Positions 50,200-59,831 of a DNA stretch of 64,000 nt are shown one piece after another. Source of the stretch: Pseudanabaena galeata CCNP1313. Lineage in GTDB: Bacteria > Cyanobacteriota > Cyanobacteriia > Pseudanabaenales > Pseudanabaenaceae. The stretch lies in the NCBI RefSeq assembly GCF_029910235.1, contig NZ_CP112874.1, positions 868,001-932,000 on the forward strand, given 5' to 3'. Under the pieces are notes generated by a model. The model saw only the letters and a list, made by a program, of their open reading frames with translations, was not told the origin of the DNA and made no database searches. The stretch's first letter is position 1; every line of letters begins with the position of its first letter. The position numbers were made by a program, and so were the translations under genes.

Positions 50200-51427
50200 T
50201 AGCCACACTCGCAACCATATTTTCGATTATTGGAGCTAATATCGGGTGAACAACAAACCGTTGTCGTGGATGTCTATACTCCAAGATATGCCCTGTCAGC
50301 AACAGTTCAAAATCTTCACTTGTACGCGGAAAGAAATTTTCTCCAGTCAGGACTTGCCGAAGAATATTTACATTAGATTCTGTTAATCCAATTATTTTTG
50401 ACCGTGCTAGAGATAAAGCTGCTTGGTTTGCGTGTTTTTCTGTAATCTTATCTGAACCATCCATGTATGCCTCCTCAATTGAAGCTTGGCAAAGAGACAT
50501 CAAATCTCGTAGGACTCCACCAGATTTGAAGGTCAAAAATTGTCTTACATCTGGGTTAATAAGATTTTCAACATCTCTCACTTTTATGACATCTGCAAAG
50601 AAATCCTGTACTTCAACACTTTCAAAAACATCAAGATAGGACAAGTAGTAGGATGAACTATCGAAACTTGTAATATTTTCTCTCTTCTTATAAATCGTTA
50701 CAACAGATCCAACTAAAACCGAACCACCCCCAGCATTTTTAATTTCAACTATATCGTTTAAAGTGGCATCAATAAAAACTTGTGAGTCACTCAATCGGTC
50801 TAAGCCATCAAAAAGGAAAATAATTTTGCGTCCTATTTTTTCTTGAGTAGCTTTATATAGGGCAGAAAAAGCTCGTAAAACTAGATCTTTATTTTCCTGC
50901 TTTTCAGTAGAGAGTAATCCTTTATGATTTGTAACTATTTCTCTTGAAGAAGATATCGCCCGGAATATAGCTGAAGAGGCATTAAGGCTTTCGCTCAAAG
51001 ATGGAAGAATTTTTATCTCATTGTAACCATAAGCCGCATTTTCAATTATCTTTTTGCAACTTTTTAATTTGCTTTCCTCAATATCACCCAAGATTTTTAG
51101 TAATTCAAGTCCTGCGATCACTATTAGAGCACCAGACTTAAGATCGGAAATATCGGTAACAAGACTAACATCAACATAAATAGCTTTAATGTCTTCCAAT
51201 TCATTTAAAGCCTGTTGTGTTAATAGTAACTGCGTTGTTTTTCCCGATCCAATACCACCAAACAACAAATGAGCCGAAGAGGGGCGGAGCGCAATTTTAG
51301 CTGTAATCACTGCCACAGGATTATTTGGCAGATTGACGTAAAATCCTCGTTCAACAGCGCGTTGAGGATTAGAAGTACCTTCAAAAGCTGACATCAGCCT
51401 GCGGAAAAATTTCAGGCGATCGGACAT
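50192..51427 (-). CDS. STAND-like P-loop ATPase, intact paralogue of the split one
   Basis: A 411-aa protein with Walker A FGGIGSGKTTQ (about 76-86), Walker B KIIFLFDGLDRL (about 201-212) and a C-terminal winged-helix-like part ending ILEYRHPRQRFVVHPI. The same architecture, and a similar tail, is seen in the IS-interrupted ATPase at 39180. The preceding segment RAVERGFYVNLPNNPVAVIT is the usual lead-in of the family. It is the first gene of an overlapping operon with the 208-aa partner and the 195-aa protein. It presumably switches between nucleotide states to control its partner; substrate unknown. Confidence 0.85.
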   Translation of the reverse strand: MSDRLKFFRRLMSAFEGTSNPQRAVERGFYVNLPNNPVAVITAKIALRPSSAHLLFGGIGSGKTTQLLLTQQALNELEDIKAIYVDVSLVTDISDLKSGALIVIAGLELLKILGDIEESKLKSCKKIIENAAYGYNEIKILPSLSESLNASSAIFRAISSSREIVTNHKGLLSTEKQENKDLVLRAFSALYKATQEKIGRKIIFLFDGLDRLSDSQVFIDATLNDIVEIKNAGGGSVLVGSVVTIYKKRENITSFDSSSYYLSYLDVFESVEVQDFFADVIKVRDVENLINPDVRQFLTFKSGGVLRDLMSLCQASIEEAYMDGSDKITEKHANQAALSLARSKIIGLTESNVNILRQVLTGENFFPRTSEDFELLLTGHILEYRHPRQRFVVHPILAPIIENMVASVANG

Positions 51428-51479
51428 AACATTTTTAATGAAAGGTTAGTGTTTATATATTAGAGGATTTATTGCGTCC

Positions 51480-51660
51480 GTAGGGGCAAAGCATTTGCGC
51501 CACAATTTTAAACTTATCACAGCAACCTCGATCCGCAAATGCTATGCCCTCTATGCTTTCACAGACAAATTGCCCCTGCGTTGTGAGGTTTTGGGCTTAG
51601 CATTCCCAAATCAAAATGATCTAAGAATTTTATAGATTGTGTTGGGAATGCTAAGCCCCT
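51480..51660. repeat. Interspersed repeats upstream of the ATPase
   Basis: GTAGGGGCAAAGCATTTGCG (51480-51499) and a returning CGCAAATGCTATGCCC / TTGCCCCTGCG set (51531-51578) form a loose inverted repeat. GGGCTTAGCATTCCCAA and TTGGGAATGCTAAGCCCCTA (51593-51660) form another. These are the 'CCCTAC/GTAGGGG' repeats commonly seen between cyanobacterial genes. Confidence 0.65.
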
Positions 51661-51692
51661 ACAGCATATACATCTTAATTGTGTGAACTTAA

Positions 51693-53195
51693 CTAACTTT
51701 TCTTCACTAAGACCAACTCCTCAGCAGTGAAATCTTCAAAGGCAGCTTGCTGACTGGCTAATAGCTCAACTGTCGCATCAGCGATGTCATTATTAGCAGC
51801 AGAGCGATCGCGTAAACGTTGCTGCAAAACTTCCTCTGGAGCAGTGCAGTAAGCGATTTCGACAGGGATGTTTTGGGTTTGAGCAGCAGCGATCGCTTGA
51901 CTACGTAGACTAATGCGATCGTACTTCGCATCCAGAATGACAGTAAAGCCTTTGCTAGCTAACAAAGCACCTAACTCCGCCAATCTGGTATAGGTTTTCG
52001 CCGTCATCTCTGGTGTGTAAATGTCATCACTGCCCCGTTCCATTAACCCAATACCTGCAATCTGCTTACGAATTGCATCCGATCGCAAATAAATGGCATC
52101 TTGCTCAGAGGCGATCGCTTTTGCCGTTGTGCTTTTGCCAGAACCAGATACACCCGACATGATGATCAACTTGCCCTGTTTGGGTTGCGTATATTCCCAA
52201 GCTAGTTTGTAATATGCTGAAGCTTCCGTTTGAGCATTCGCTTTCACATCCGCAGGAATATTCGGATCGTCGAGCAAGAATGATGTTACCTTAGCGCGAA
52301 TGTAAGCACGCATACTGCAATGGAGCGGTAACAGCACGGCTCCTTCATAATCGCCAGTGCGCTCTAGGTAAGTATTCAAAAAGATATTTGCAAGATCGCT
52401 TCTGCCGCGAAATTGCAAATCCATTAATAGGAATGCAGCATCATAAAGCACATCACTATTGCGGAATGGCTCATTAAATTCGATACAGTCAAAAATCTGG
52501 ATCTGATCTTGATAGAGACAAATATTTTTTAAATGGACATCGCCATGACATTCACGGACTTTGCCCTTGGCAATGCGATCGCTAAATAGGTCAGCATTCT
52601 TGGCGAAGAAGTTATCTGTATAGGCGCGGGTTTGAGCAAGCTGCTCCTCAGTTTGAGCAATGTCAACATATTTTTCAGTAGAGGCATAGTTATCATTTGC
52701 CACTGCCCGAACTGCTTCCATTGTACCGAAGCTGTTGATATGGTCATTGGTTAGTGCATTCTGATGGAATACCGCCAACTGTTCACCAATCTGTTTCACA
52801 TGATCAACCGTCAGCCTGCCCGAAGCAAACATCTCAATCAGTAGATCCTCTTGCGAAAACTCTGGCATGGCGATCGCATATTCCACAGGTGTTCCAGTCC
52901 CAGCCTTATCAAAATGGTATTTCCCATCTGTTTCGATAATTGGCAAAACTGAAAGATATAGGTCAGGAGCTAGACGACGGTTCAGCCGCAGTTCTTCTTC
53001 ACTGAAATATTTGCGCTTTTCTAATGTAGAGAAATCTAAGAAGCCAAAGTTCATTGGTTTCTTGACTTTGTAAGCATAGGAGCCTGTGAGTAGCACAAAA
53101 GAAATATGGGTTTGCAGAAGCTGAATCGACTTAGTAACAGGGTGTTCGTAAAAGTCAGGCGAGAGCATTTGCTCAATGATTGGAGGTAATGTCAT
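51693..53195 (-). CDS. Aminoglycoside-phosphotransferase-like / P-loop kinase fusion protein
   Basis: About 500 aa from ATG 53195 (MTLPPIIEQMLSPDFY); the frame is open to 53243, where it reads repeat-like sequence. Residues about 20-320 are APH-like (HGDVHLKNICLYQDQIQIFD is the catalytic and metal loop, FDCIEFNEPFR the DFG-like part). Residues about 335-490 are an AAA/gluconate-kinase-type P-loop domain with MSGVSGSGKSTTAKA and DAKYDRISLR. Such two-domain proteins are common in bacteria; the substrates are not known. Confidence 0.87.
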   Translation of the reverse strand: MTLPPIIEQMLSPDFYEHPVTKSIQLLQTHISFVLLTGSYAYKVKKPMNFGFLDFSTLEKRKYFSEEELRLNRRLAPDLYLSVLPIIETDGKYHFDKAGTGTPVEYAIAMPEFSQEDLLIEMFASGRLTVDHVKQIGEQLAVFHQNALTNDHINSFGTMEAVRAVANDNYASTEKYVDIAQTEEQLAQTRAYTDNFFAKNADLFSDRIAKGKVRECHGDVHLKNICLYQDQIQIFDCIEFNEPFRNSDVLYDAAFLLMDLQFRGRSDLANIFLNTYLERTGDYEGAVLLPLHCSMRAYIRAKVTSFLLDDPNIPADVKANAQTEASAYYKLAWEYTQPKQGKLIIMSGVSGSGKSTTAKAIASEQDAIYLRSDAIRKQIAGIGLMERGSDDIYTPEMTAKTYTRLAELGALLASKGFTVILDAKYDRISLRSQAIAAAQTQNIPVEIAYCTAPEEVLQQRLRDRSAANNDIADATVELLASQQAAFEDFTAEELVLVKKS

Positions 53196-53306
53196 AAGGA
53201 TTGGTAATTGGTAATTGGGGATTGGGGCTAGAAGCTTTTGCAACTGGTATCTGCCATATAATTTTGTATAGAGAGTAATGATTTGCTAAGTAAATCATTA
53301 CTCAGA

Positions 53307-54155
53307 CTACCCCAATTTGCGCTCAGTCACTAAGGTGAGGCTAGTCCAGCCCCCTTTAGGGGCGTAGGTGCGAATCATGCGTTGGTGAAGGTTCGGCTCT
53401 ATTAGCCATGATAGAGACAGTCGAAATGGCTGACGAGTAGCGATCTCCACAGGACAAGTTATTGACGCACCATCTGGTAAAAACAAGGTTTGGATGGGCA
53501 AAGTATCCTGATCAAAGTTGAGGATTTGGGGATTATGTGGATCAATCTTCGCTATCGAGGTAATCGTCTTTGTGCTAATTGGTGTTTGCATTTGTGGTGT
53601 TTGCATTTGTAAAGACATGATCACGTGATCGCCTTCCTGTTGCCATTCAGTAACTGTTGATATGACTTCTGGTTCTAGCCAATCAGCAGCGATCGTAATT
53701 GCCTCACCTTCCCATTTGCCTAACAAATCATTTAGGGTCAAAGTTTGACGTTCGGGTGTGGTGCTATTGGGTAAATGTTCACGAATGAAGGTAAGGCGAT
53801 CAAGTTGGCTAGCTTTGTCATAGAGAGTAACCAGACGCAATCGGCGATCGCCATAAATCAAGCCCAACTCTGCCCCAAATTCTGTGTAGGGTGCAAATTG
53901 CAATGATCCTTGAGAAAAAGCGCCATTCTCAAAAAAAGTTGTACTTTTATTGAGAGAGCGATATTCCAAAACCAAATCCTGTGGCTGACCGTCATAAAAG
54001 CGACGCACAACCTGACGAATTGTTTGATTGTCGGCTTTAAGTTCCAGACTAGTTTCGCTGGGAATATCTTCTAATATTTCACCCTTTGTCGATAATCGCG
54101 TAAATGAACCCTGCCAACAGCCAAGGTTTTGCAATAAACATTCCCATTGCGATCG
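53307..54155 (-). CDS. DUF3598 family protein
   Basis: The frame is open to 54233, but the ATG at 54155 gives MRSQWECLLQNLGCWQGSFT, a typical beginning, so I start there (282 aa). Family landmarks: WQGSFTRLSTKGEI, DLVLEYRSLNKSTTFFENGA, AELGLIYGDRRLRLVTLYD and a second half repeating the fold (LLGKWEGEAITIAADWLEPE). DUF3598 proteins are lipocalin/CpcT-CpeS-like beta barrels of cyanobacteria, some related to bilin lyases; a pigment role here is unproven. Confidence 0.82.
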   Translation of the reverse strand, partial: RSQWECLLQNLGCWQGSFTRLSTKGEILEDIPSETSLELKADNQTIRQVVRRFYDGQPQDLVLEYRSLNKSTTFFENGAFSQGSLQFAPYTEFGAELGLIYGDRRLRLVTLYDKASQLDRLTFIREHLPNSTTPERQTLTLNDLLGKWEGEAITIAADWLEPEVISTVTEWQQEGDHVIMSLQMQTPQMQTPISTKTITSIAKIDPHNPQILNFDQDTLPIQTLFLPDGASITCPVEIATRQPFRLSLSWLIEPNLHQRMIRTYAPKGGWTSLTLVTERKLG

Positions 54156-54290
54156 CATATTTTTTGTCACGTCATTTTGTACAGAAGTATATCTCAAAGA
54201 TATAGAGCTTACGAAAATGAGCCAAGAACTCAAGTTCTTGGCTAAAAGCTCAAGTCCACTGAAGTAAACTACAGAATACTCACGTTAAAA

Positions 54291-54350
54291 GAGGATTTGG
54301 AGACCAAATCCCTACATATTGGTTGTAGGGGCTTGGTCTCCAAGCCCCAT
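54291..54350. repeat. Short inverted repeat between two genes
   Basis: GATTTGGAGACCAAATCCCT and AGGGGCTTGGTCTCCAAGCC frame TACATATTGGTTG. A diverged interspersed repeat of the 'GTAGGGG' group, in the gap 54234-54379; nothing else is recognised there. Confidence 0.55.
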
Positions 54351-54379
54351 TCTCATCGTTCCACTTGAGTTTTTGGCTA

Positions 54380-56554
54380 TTATCTTGTTTGACTTAAAGG
54401 AATCTCAATCGTAAATTCTGTGCCTTTGCCCACTGCAGAACTAAAGGACAGCTTACCGCCATGATTTTCCGTGATGATTTGATAGGCGATCGATAGCCCT
54501 AAACCTGTACCTTTCCCCACAGGCTTAGTAGTGAAAAACAAATCAAACAAGCGATTGCGTAACTCATCGGGAATGCCATTGCCATTGTCAGAAATTTTAA
54601 TGATCAAGCGATCGCCTCTCTGCGTATCCGTGATTTGTGTATCATTAAGAATTTCTGTTTGAATCAAGATTTTAGAAACTTTGCCATCCTTCCTAATCCA
54701 TTGAGGTTTCTCATTTAAGACATGCCAAATTCCATTGGCTTGAGCATCTTCCTCAAGGGCATCGATCGCATTAGTCAGCAAATTCATAAACACCTGATTT
54801 AACTGCCCTGCATAGCATTCCACTTCAGGTAGATTTGCATAATTTTTTTCAATCTGAATCTCAGGACGATGCGGCGTAGCCTTGAGGCGACTTTGCAAAA
54901 TCATCAAAGTGCTATCAATTCCCTCATGGATATCGACAGATTTACTTCCTTCTTCATCACTGCGCGAAAATTTATTTAGTGATTGCACTATCTTGTGAAT
55001 TCTTTCGGCTCCAATCCGAATTGAACCGACCAACTTCACAAAATCACTAGCGAGAAAATCAATATCTATTTCTTCTAGCTTGGTCTGCACTGCTTCAACG
55101 GTTTCTGGATAGTGAGTGCGGTAAGTTTCGACAAGACTTAATAACTCAGCGGTATAGGTGTCAGCATAGGAGAGATTTCCATATATAAAATTCACAGGAT
55201 TGTTGATTTCATGGGCTATTCCCGCTACCAGTTGTCCTAAGCCCGACATTTTCTCAGCCTGAATCAATTGTGACTGTGTACTTTTTAGCTCTTGCAAAGC
55301 ATGTTCGAGCTTTTCAGCTTGCAATCGATATTTTTCTTCAGATGCACGGACTAGAGCTTCAGCCGCAAGTCTTTCGGTAATGTCGCGCAAACTCCAAACT
55401 CGACCTGAACAACTATCCAAAACATTTTGTGGTTGCGAATAGCATTCGAGAGTTCTGCCATCATCTAACTCGACAATCTCAAAGCTATTCTGGTCAGCAC
55501 TGAGTCCTTTGCCAAAGTTCTGCAAATATTTTGCCGATCTAATTCGCTTAGTTACATATTGGAGAATATGTGAGTCATCATGGGAGCGAAAAATGCGATC
55601 GGGAATCCGCCAAAGATCCACAAATTTTTGATTGCAAATAATAATATTGCCGATCGCATCTAGTACCAAAATGCCATCGGCTGTAGCTTCAAGGGTTGCG
55701 CCAAGCGCCGCAAAACTCTTGTTAATCTCGGCTTCAGCAGCTTTGCGATCGCGGATGTTTGTACAAATATAAGTTGTCCCAACCACTTCACCCGATGGAC
55801 TTTTGACTGGATTAACCCTTATGGATATAGGAATACGCTGATGATTGCGATCGAGCATTTCCAGTTCACTTGTCCAAGTTCCACCACGCATCACCGCCGC
55901 ATGGATCACCTTAGCAGTTTGCCCATCCGTAAATAGAGTTTGCAAATTCGATTTCTGGAGAGCCGATAGACTATAGGTAAATAGGTCACTAAAGGCAAGA
56001 TTGATATAAGTCGGGTTTCCTGACCCATCAGTAATGCAGATGGCATCATTGGCACTTTCAATCGCTGTACCAATTTTCGTAAAAGCATCTTCTAAATATT
56101 GACGTTCAGCAATTTCTTCGGCAAGCTGACTCTTCAACAGTTCTGCCTGAGGATCAGCTAGAGCATGGCTAGCGACAATAATTCCACCCGCCGACCCATC
56201 ATCGGTGTACCAAGGTTGCACATCCCACTGAAAATTGTTTGTCAATTCGCCCCGAATCGCTATCGCAATTTCTGCGGTGTAATGCATCTGTCCGCCGCTT
56301 AAGCAGCGTTCTAGTCCATGTCTATGGGCGATCGCGATCGGTAATGATTCATAGAGATTTGTGCCAATTAGCTTCAGGCGTGGAATGCCTAGCATTTTGA
56401 CCCAAGGTTGACTTACTAATATGTAGTCTAGATTGCTATCAAACATAGCGATCGGGACAGGACAAAAATCTACGAACCACCGCAAATATTTTTCTGCGTG
56501 GTTTGCACGGCTTATAACTGATCCCCACTGGGCTTTTGGGTTGGCTTTTGCCAT
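54380..56554 (-). CDS. Sensor histidine kinase with three PAS domains
   Basis: A 724-aa soluble two-component kinase. PAS-like domains lie at about 25-130, 160-275 (TDGSGNPTYINLAFSDLFTY) and 283-400 (LDAIGNIIICNQKFVDLW), then a coiled coil. His448 in VAGIAHEINNPVNF is the phospho-acceptor. The HATPase part has LLTNAIDAL (N box), KISDNGNGIPDE (G1), LFDLFFTTKPVGKGTGLGL (F and G2) and GKGTEFTIEIPL. No membrane helix and no receiver domain; the cognate response regulator is not nearby. PAS ligand unknown. Confidence 0.93.
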   Translation of the reverse strand: MAKANPKAQWGSVISRANHAEKYLRWFVDFCPVPIAMFDSNLDYILVSQPWVKMLGIPRLKLIGTNLYESLPIAIAHRHGLERCLSGGQMHYTAEIAIAIRGELTNNFQWDVQPWYTDDGSAGGIIVASHALADPQAELLKSQLAEEIAERQYLEDAFTKIGTAIESANDAICITDGSGNPTYINLAFSDLFTYSLSALQKSNLQTLFTDGQTAKVIHAAVMRGGTWTSELEMLDRNHQRIPISIRVNPVKSPSGEVVGTTYICTNIRDRKAAEAEINKSFAALGATLEATADGILVLDAIGNIIICNQKFVDLWRIPDRIFRSHDDSHILQYVTKRIRSAKYLQNFGKGLSADQNSFEIVELDDGRTLECYSQPQNVLDSCSGRVWSLRDITERLAAEALVRASEEKYRLQAEKLEHALQELKSTQSQLIQAEKMSGLGQLVAGIAHEINNPVNFIYGNLSYADTYTAELLSLVETYRTHYPETVEAVQTKLEEIDIDFLASDFVKLVGSIRIGAERIHKIVQSLNKFSRSDEEGSKSVDIHEGIDSTLMILQSRLKATPHRPEIQIEKNYANLPEVECYAGQLNQVFMNLLTNAIDALEEDAQANGIWHVLNEKPQWIRKDGKVSKILIQTEILNDTQITDTQRGDRLIIKISDNGNGIPDELRNRLFDLFFTTKPVGKGTGLGLSIAYQIITENHGGKLSFSSAVGKGTEFTIEIPLSQTR

Positions 56555-56753
56555 CCTAACCTGACTTATTTGACGATTTTAGAACTTATTTTTAAAATTG
56601 TAATGGGTTCCAGATTTTTAGAGTGTGTTATCTGAACCATAAACAGTAATTCTTGTCCTAAAAGATCAATGAAACTGCTAAATGATGCACCATCTTTGAT
56701 TCTGGGTTTGTTTTTGGGTTTGACTTTACTAATCATCCTTAAAGCCACATAGA

Positions 56754-56806
56754 AAAATGATTTGGGAGAGTTCATCCCTTCAGGATGAACTCTCCCAAAT
56801 CATTTT
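56754..56806. repeat. Perfect palindrome upstream of TIGR02652 gene
   Basis: AAAATGATTTGGGAGAGTTC-ATCC / GGAT-GAACTCTCCCAAATCATTTT, 53 bases, followed by GGATTGCTATAGTATGAGC. A cytosine-flipped relation of the family B element. The gap 56555-56868 has no other content I can support; the 69-codon frame here is rejected. Confidence 0.75.
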
Positions 56807-56868
56807 GGATTGCTATAGTATGAGCATGTTAAGATCAGGATTAAGGATTTCATCCATTTATATAAATC

Positions 56869-57366
56869 ATGAGGATAGTCACCTCAGTGCAGCAATATCC
56901 GATTTTTGGTTCTGAAATTAAATGTCCCCATTGTCGGCAAGTTATTCCTGCCTTGATTTTGACTGACACCTATCTTTGTCCGCGTCATGGTGCTTTTGAA
57001 GTTCAGCCCAATTGCAAAGATTTAGTCCATCTGCAATCCGATCGCCAGTGGCGACTATGGAACGATGAATGGTATCGCCAACATACTCACCCCGACGGGA
57101 TTCGCTTTGAAATTCATGAAAGCATTGATCGGCTCTATACCCAAGGCTATCGAGCAATTAAAGTTACTATTGCTCTCCGTTATATGGATTTAGTTAAACC
57201 TTATCTTGAAAATACATCTATTATTTCCAATGTTCAAAGTTTGTATGGCTTAACCGTAGAATTTAGCCCTCCAGAAGAGCAAGAACCACGCTGGGGCATT
57301 ATCAACTTTGAATTAGACAAGGAATTGGGCGTACCCAAAGGTTATCCATATTTTCGTTCTTTTTAG
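56869..57366 (+). CDS. TIGR02652 family protein
   Basis: A 165-aa cyanobacterial protein with a CPHC zinc-like knuckle near the N-terminus (EIKCPHCRQVIPALILTDTY, then LCPRHGAFEV), so the first 45 residues may bind a metal. The core NDEWYRQHTHPDGIRFEIHE and RAIKVTIALRYMDLVKPYL is conserved in the TIGR02652 family, which has no known function. Solitary; a short palindrome (57370-57400) follows, with GCGAGGCGGCGC arms. Confidence 0.82.
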   Translation: MRIVTSVQQYPIFGSEIKCPHCRQVIPALILTDTYLCPRHGAFEVQPNCKDLVHLQSDRQWRLWNDEWYRQHTHPDGIRFEIHESIDRLYTQGYRAIKVTIALRYMDLVKPYLENTSIISNVQSLYGLTVEFSPPEEQEPRWGIINFELDKELGVPKGYPYFRSF

Positions 57367-57420
57367 ATGTTGCGAGGCGGCGCTTCGCGCCACCTCACAA
57401 CAAGAATGGCTTAACCTTAA

Positions 57421-58347
57421 TTATTTACTGAGCCTGTAAGTCTGCCATCCTTGCCAACGCCCAAGCCAACAAGCCCATAGTTTTTGTCTCGCCACATTCC
57501 CATCTTTGGGTAAAAATCTTAGGGCTTGCAATAAACCAAAGGCTTCTGATGTGCCGATCGCGATCGCCCAGATAGCAAACACCAATTTTTGTGAAGGGGA
57601 CAAGTATCCTAATAGAGCCACCGTCTCATTATGCACCGCATTAATCGAAGCTTGAGCATTAAAAGAATTGCGCTGATCCTCGTCAAAACGCTGTGCAGGA
57701 AAGTGATCTACGGCAATTAGCGGATCGTAAATTAATTTCCATCCCTGCTGTCTCAAAGTCAAGGAGAAAACTACTTCAAAATGCACCTGTGCGCCCGATC
57801 CGCGCATTCTTTGATCGAAGCGTAAATCCGCGATCGCCTCACGCCGAAAACTCATATTCACACCCTTCAGCACATCCACTTCGCGTCCTGTGCCAATGCC
57901 AATATGGTGATTGCCAATCAAGCGCCCAAACCATTGCAATTTGCCCACTACAGGCTGAGAGCCATCCTCCAATTTTGTACCGTGATAGACCCAATCACGT
58001 CCACCAACACCACCAACTTTCTCATCTGCCAAATAATAAGCTTCCATTTTCTCTAGCCAATCAGGATGTGGGGCAGCATCATCATCGGTAAAAGCCACAA
58101 TATCACCAGTCGCAGACTCCAGACCGATATTCATCGCCGCAATCACTCCAGAGGCTGTCACTGTGGCTGTATGTAAAGGCAAAGCTGCACGATCATAAGT
58201 TTCTAAGAATTGCCAAGTTTGGCGATCGGTATCACGCACAATTACCCACAGTTCATCGACAGGGCGAATTTGGGTTTTGAGAGCAGCTAAGCAACGGGCT
58301 AAGTCTGACGGACGTTGATAAGTCGGAACTACTACAGAGATTTTCAT
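57421..58347 (-). CDS. Glycosyltransferase family 2
   Basis: A 308-aa GT-A transferase: MKISVVVPTYQRPSDLARCL, then FTDDDAAPHPDWLEKMEAYY (the DDD nucleotide-sugar/metal site) and GVNMSFRREAIADLRFD with HFEVVFSLTLRQQGWKLIYD. One possible hydrophobic C-terminal segment (LVFAIWAIAIGTSEAFGL). Its ATG overlaps the stop of the upstream glycosyltransferase by four bases (ATGA). It adds a sugar in surface polysaccharide assembly; donor and acceptor are unknown. Confidence 0.92.
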   Translation of the reverse strand: MKISVVVPTYQRPSDLARCLAALKTQIRPVDELWVIVRDTDRQTWQFLETYDRAALPLHTATVTASGVIAAMNIGLESATGDIVAFTDDDAAPHPDWLEKMEAYYLADEKVGGVGGRDWVYHGTKLEDGSQPVVGKLQWFGRLIGNHHIGIGTGREVDVLKGVNMSFRREAIADLRFDQRMRGSGAQVHFEVVFSLTLRQQGWKLIYDPLIAVDHFPAQRFDEDQRNSFNAQASINAVHNETVALLGYLSPSQKLVFAIWAIAIGTSEAFGLLQALRFLPKDGNVARQKLWACWLGRWQGWQTYRLSK

Positions 58348-59465
58348 TGTTTTTTATGTCCTTCTATCTCCAATAGCTCATGCATAAAATCCGCAAAGCG
58401 ATCGCTGATGACATCGTAGTCAAAATGTTTTTTTGCGACCTCTGGGGCAATTTTTGCCTTAGCCTCAAGCTCTTGCCATTGTAAATTGTCTAACCATCGC
58501 GCACAACGAATATGAAACTCTTTACTCGCGGGATGATATGCGGGTAAAGCCCAACCTGCAGAAGCGGCATAATCATAAAACCCGGGAATAGGACTCATGG
58601 CAACAGGTACACCACAGGCTAGATATTCGGGTAGTTTCGTGGTCAATCGAAAACTTCCTAACTCATCAAGGGTCTGGGTCACAAATCCAATGTTCATCAC
58701 ATTCATCGCCTCCACAACTTCCATTTGAGGCAATCTTCCCGTAAAGATAACCCGCGATCGCAGAGCTTCTGGAACTAGAGACTGAAGCCGTTCTTTTGCA
58801 CTTCCATCTCCTACGATTAAAACCGTAATATCATCACGTTTGACCAATTTCAAAGCTTCAATCAATTCATAGCCATAGCTGTAGGACTGACGATTATTCC
58901 ATAACAAACTACCCACCACGCCACAGACTAAATGATGTTCAGGAACACCAAACTTTTGGCGAAAACTAAGGCGCTCAGCAGCTGATTTGGGCTGAAACAA
59001 CTCAAAGTCCGCTCCTCCTTCAATGGTAATTGCTCGCTTTGCCCCAAGTTTAATCGCCGCCCCTGTCAAATAAGGAGTCCACCCCAGAAAAGCAGTGCAA
59101 TTCTTGTAAAGCGATCGCTCATATATTTCCATCATATTACCGATCAACAATCCCTTAGTCACCCGAAAGAAACCACCTATCGGATCACCAGTAGAGATCA
59201 CATAGGGCTGTTGCCAAGATTTTGCTGCCCTGATCAGATTGATACCACCCGCAATTCCTGAACCTTCTTGATAGATCAAATCCCATTTAGATGCAGAAAC
59301 GATCTGCCAAACTTCCTGACTAGCTGCGATCTTACCTACTTTAAGGTTCAGATCGTGATAAGTAACTTCGGCTTGCAATTTCGAGCCAAGGCTTCTTGAT
59401 CGTCTAGAATCAAGACTCCCCTCTCCGCCAGTATTCAGGCATAAAACTTTGGGAACTTTTGACAT
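58344..59465 (-). CDS. Glycosyltransferase, GT4-like
   Basis: A 373-aa GT-B protein. The C-terminal half carries VGDGSAKERLQSLVPEALRS, VIFTGRLPQMEVVEAMNVMN and LPEYLACGVPVAMSPIPG, the donor-binding region of GT4-type enzymes (the usual E-x7-E is weak here). It forms an overlapping pair with the GT2 gene. The gap 59466-59831 upstream is filled with repeats. Confidence 0.9.
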   Translation of the reverse strand: MSKVPKVLCLNTGGEGSLDSRRSRSLGSKLQAEVTYHDLNLKVGKIAASQEVWQIVSASKWDLIYQEGSGIAGGINLIRAAKSWQQPYVISTGDPIGGFFRVTKGLLIGNMMEIYERSLYKNCTAFLGWTPYLTGAAIKLGAKRAITIEGGADFELFQPKSAAERLSFRQKFGVPEHHLVCGVVGSLLWNNRQSYSYGYELIEALKLVKRDDITVLIVGDGSAKERLQSLVPEALRSRVIFTGRLPQMEVVEAMNVMNIGFVTQTLDELGSFRLTTKLPEYLACGVPVAMSPIPGFYDYAASAGWALPAYHPASKEFHIRCARWLDNLQWQELEAKAKIAPEVAKKHFDYDVISDRFADFMHELLEIEGHKKQ

Positions 59466-59547
59466 GTGCTTTGCTCTTACAATTTTCTCTTACAAGATGT
59501 TGGTAAAACTTTTTTTGGATGATATCAAGTCATGCTTATCTTATACC

Positions 59548-59827
59548 AAAGGATAAAATGGCATAGCCATTTTATCCTTTTATAGCTATCGCCATTCTTG
59601 TTAGGACATAAAACCCAAAAGATGAGTGGCGGCAGGCACGAAGCGCCGCCACTCATCTTTTGGGTTTTGATTTGTCCTAGCTATCTCTTGCGCTGCTATA
59701 TGCAGAATAAATTACCCAAACCCTTAAAGTTGCGCCCCTGCGGGGCGCAACTTTAAGGGTTTGGGTTTGGTAATTAATTATGCCCATCTACTTAACTCAC
59801 GAGAGTGTTGCTACACTTTCGTGAATT
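59548..59827. repeat. Four stacked palindromic elements
   Basis: The 366-base gap before the next glycosyltransferase has no gene. It contains the palindrome AAAGGATAAAATGGC-ata-GCCATTTTATCCTTT (59548-59580); a complete family A element (59581-59700, 120 bases, TATAGC...GCTATA ends, centre with an extra AGGCAC); the family C palindrome 59714-59766 (ACCCAAACCCTTAAAGTTGC arms) with flanks to 59796; and an AACTCACGAGAGTG...CACTTTCGTGAATT inverted repeat (59795-59827). Confidence 0.8.
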
Positions 59828-59831
59828 GGTC

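Noticed and set aside
56566-56775. 69-codon minus-strand frame
   Set aside because: It starts inside a perfect palindrome and has no recognisable family, ribosome-binding site or neighbour support.
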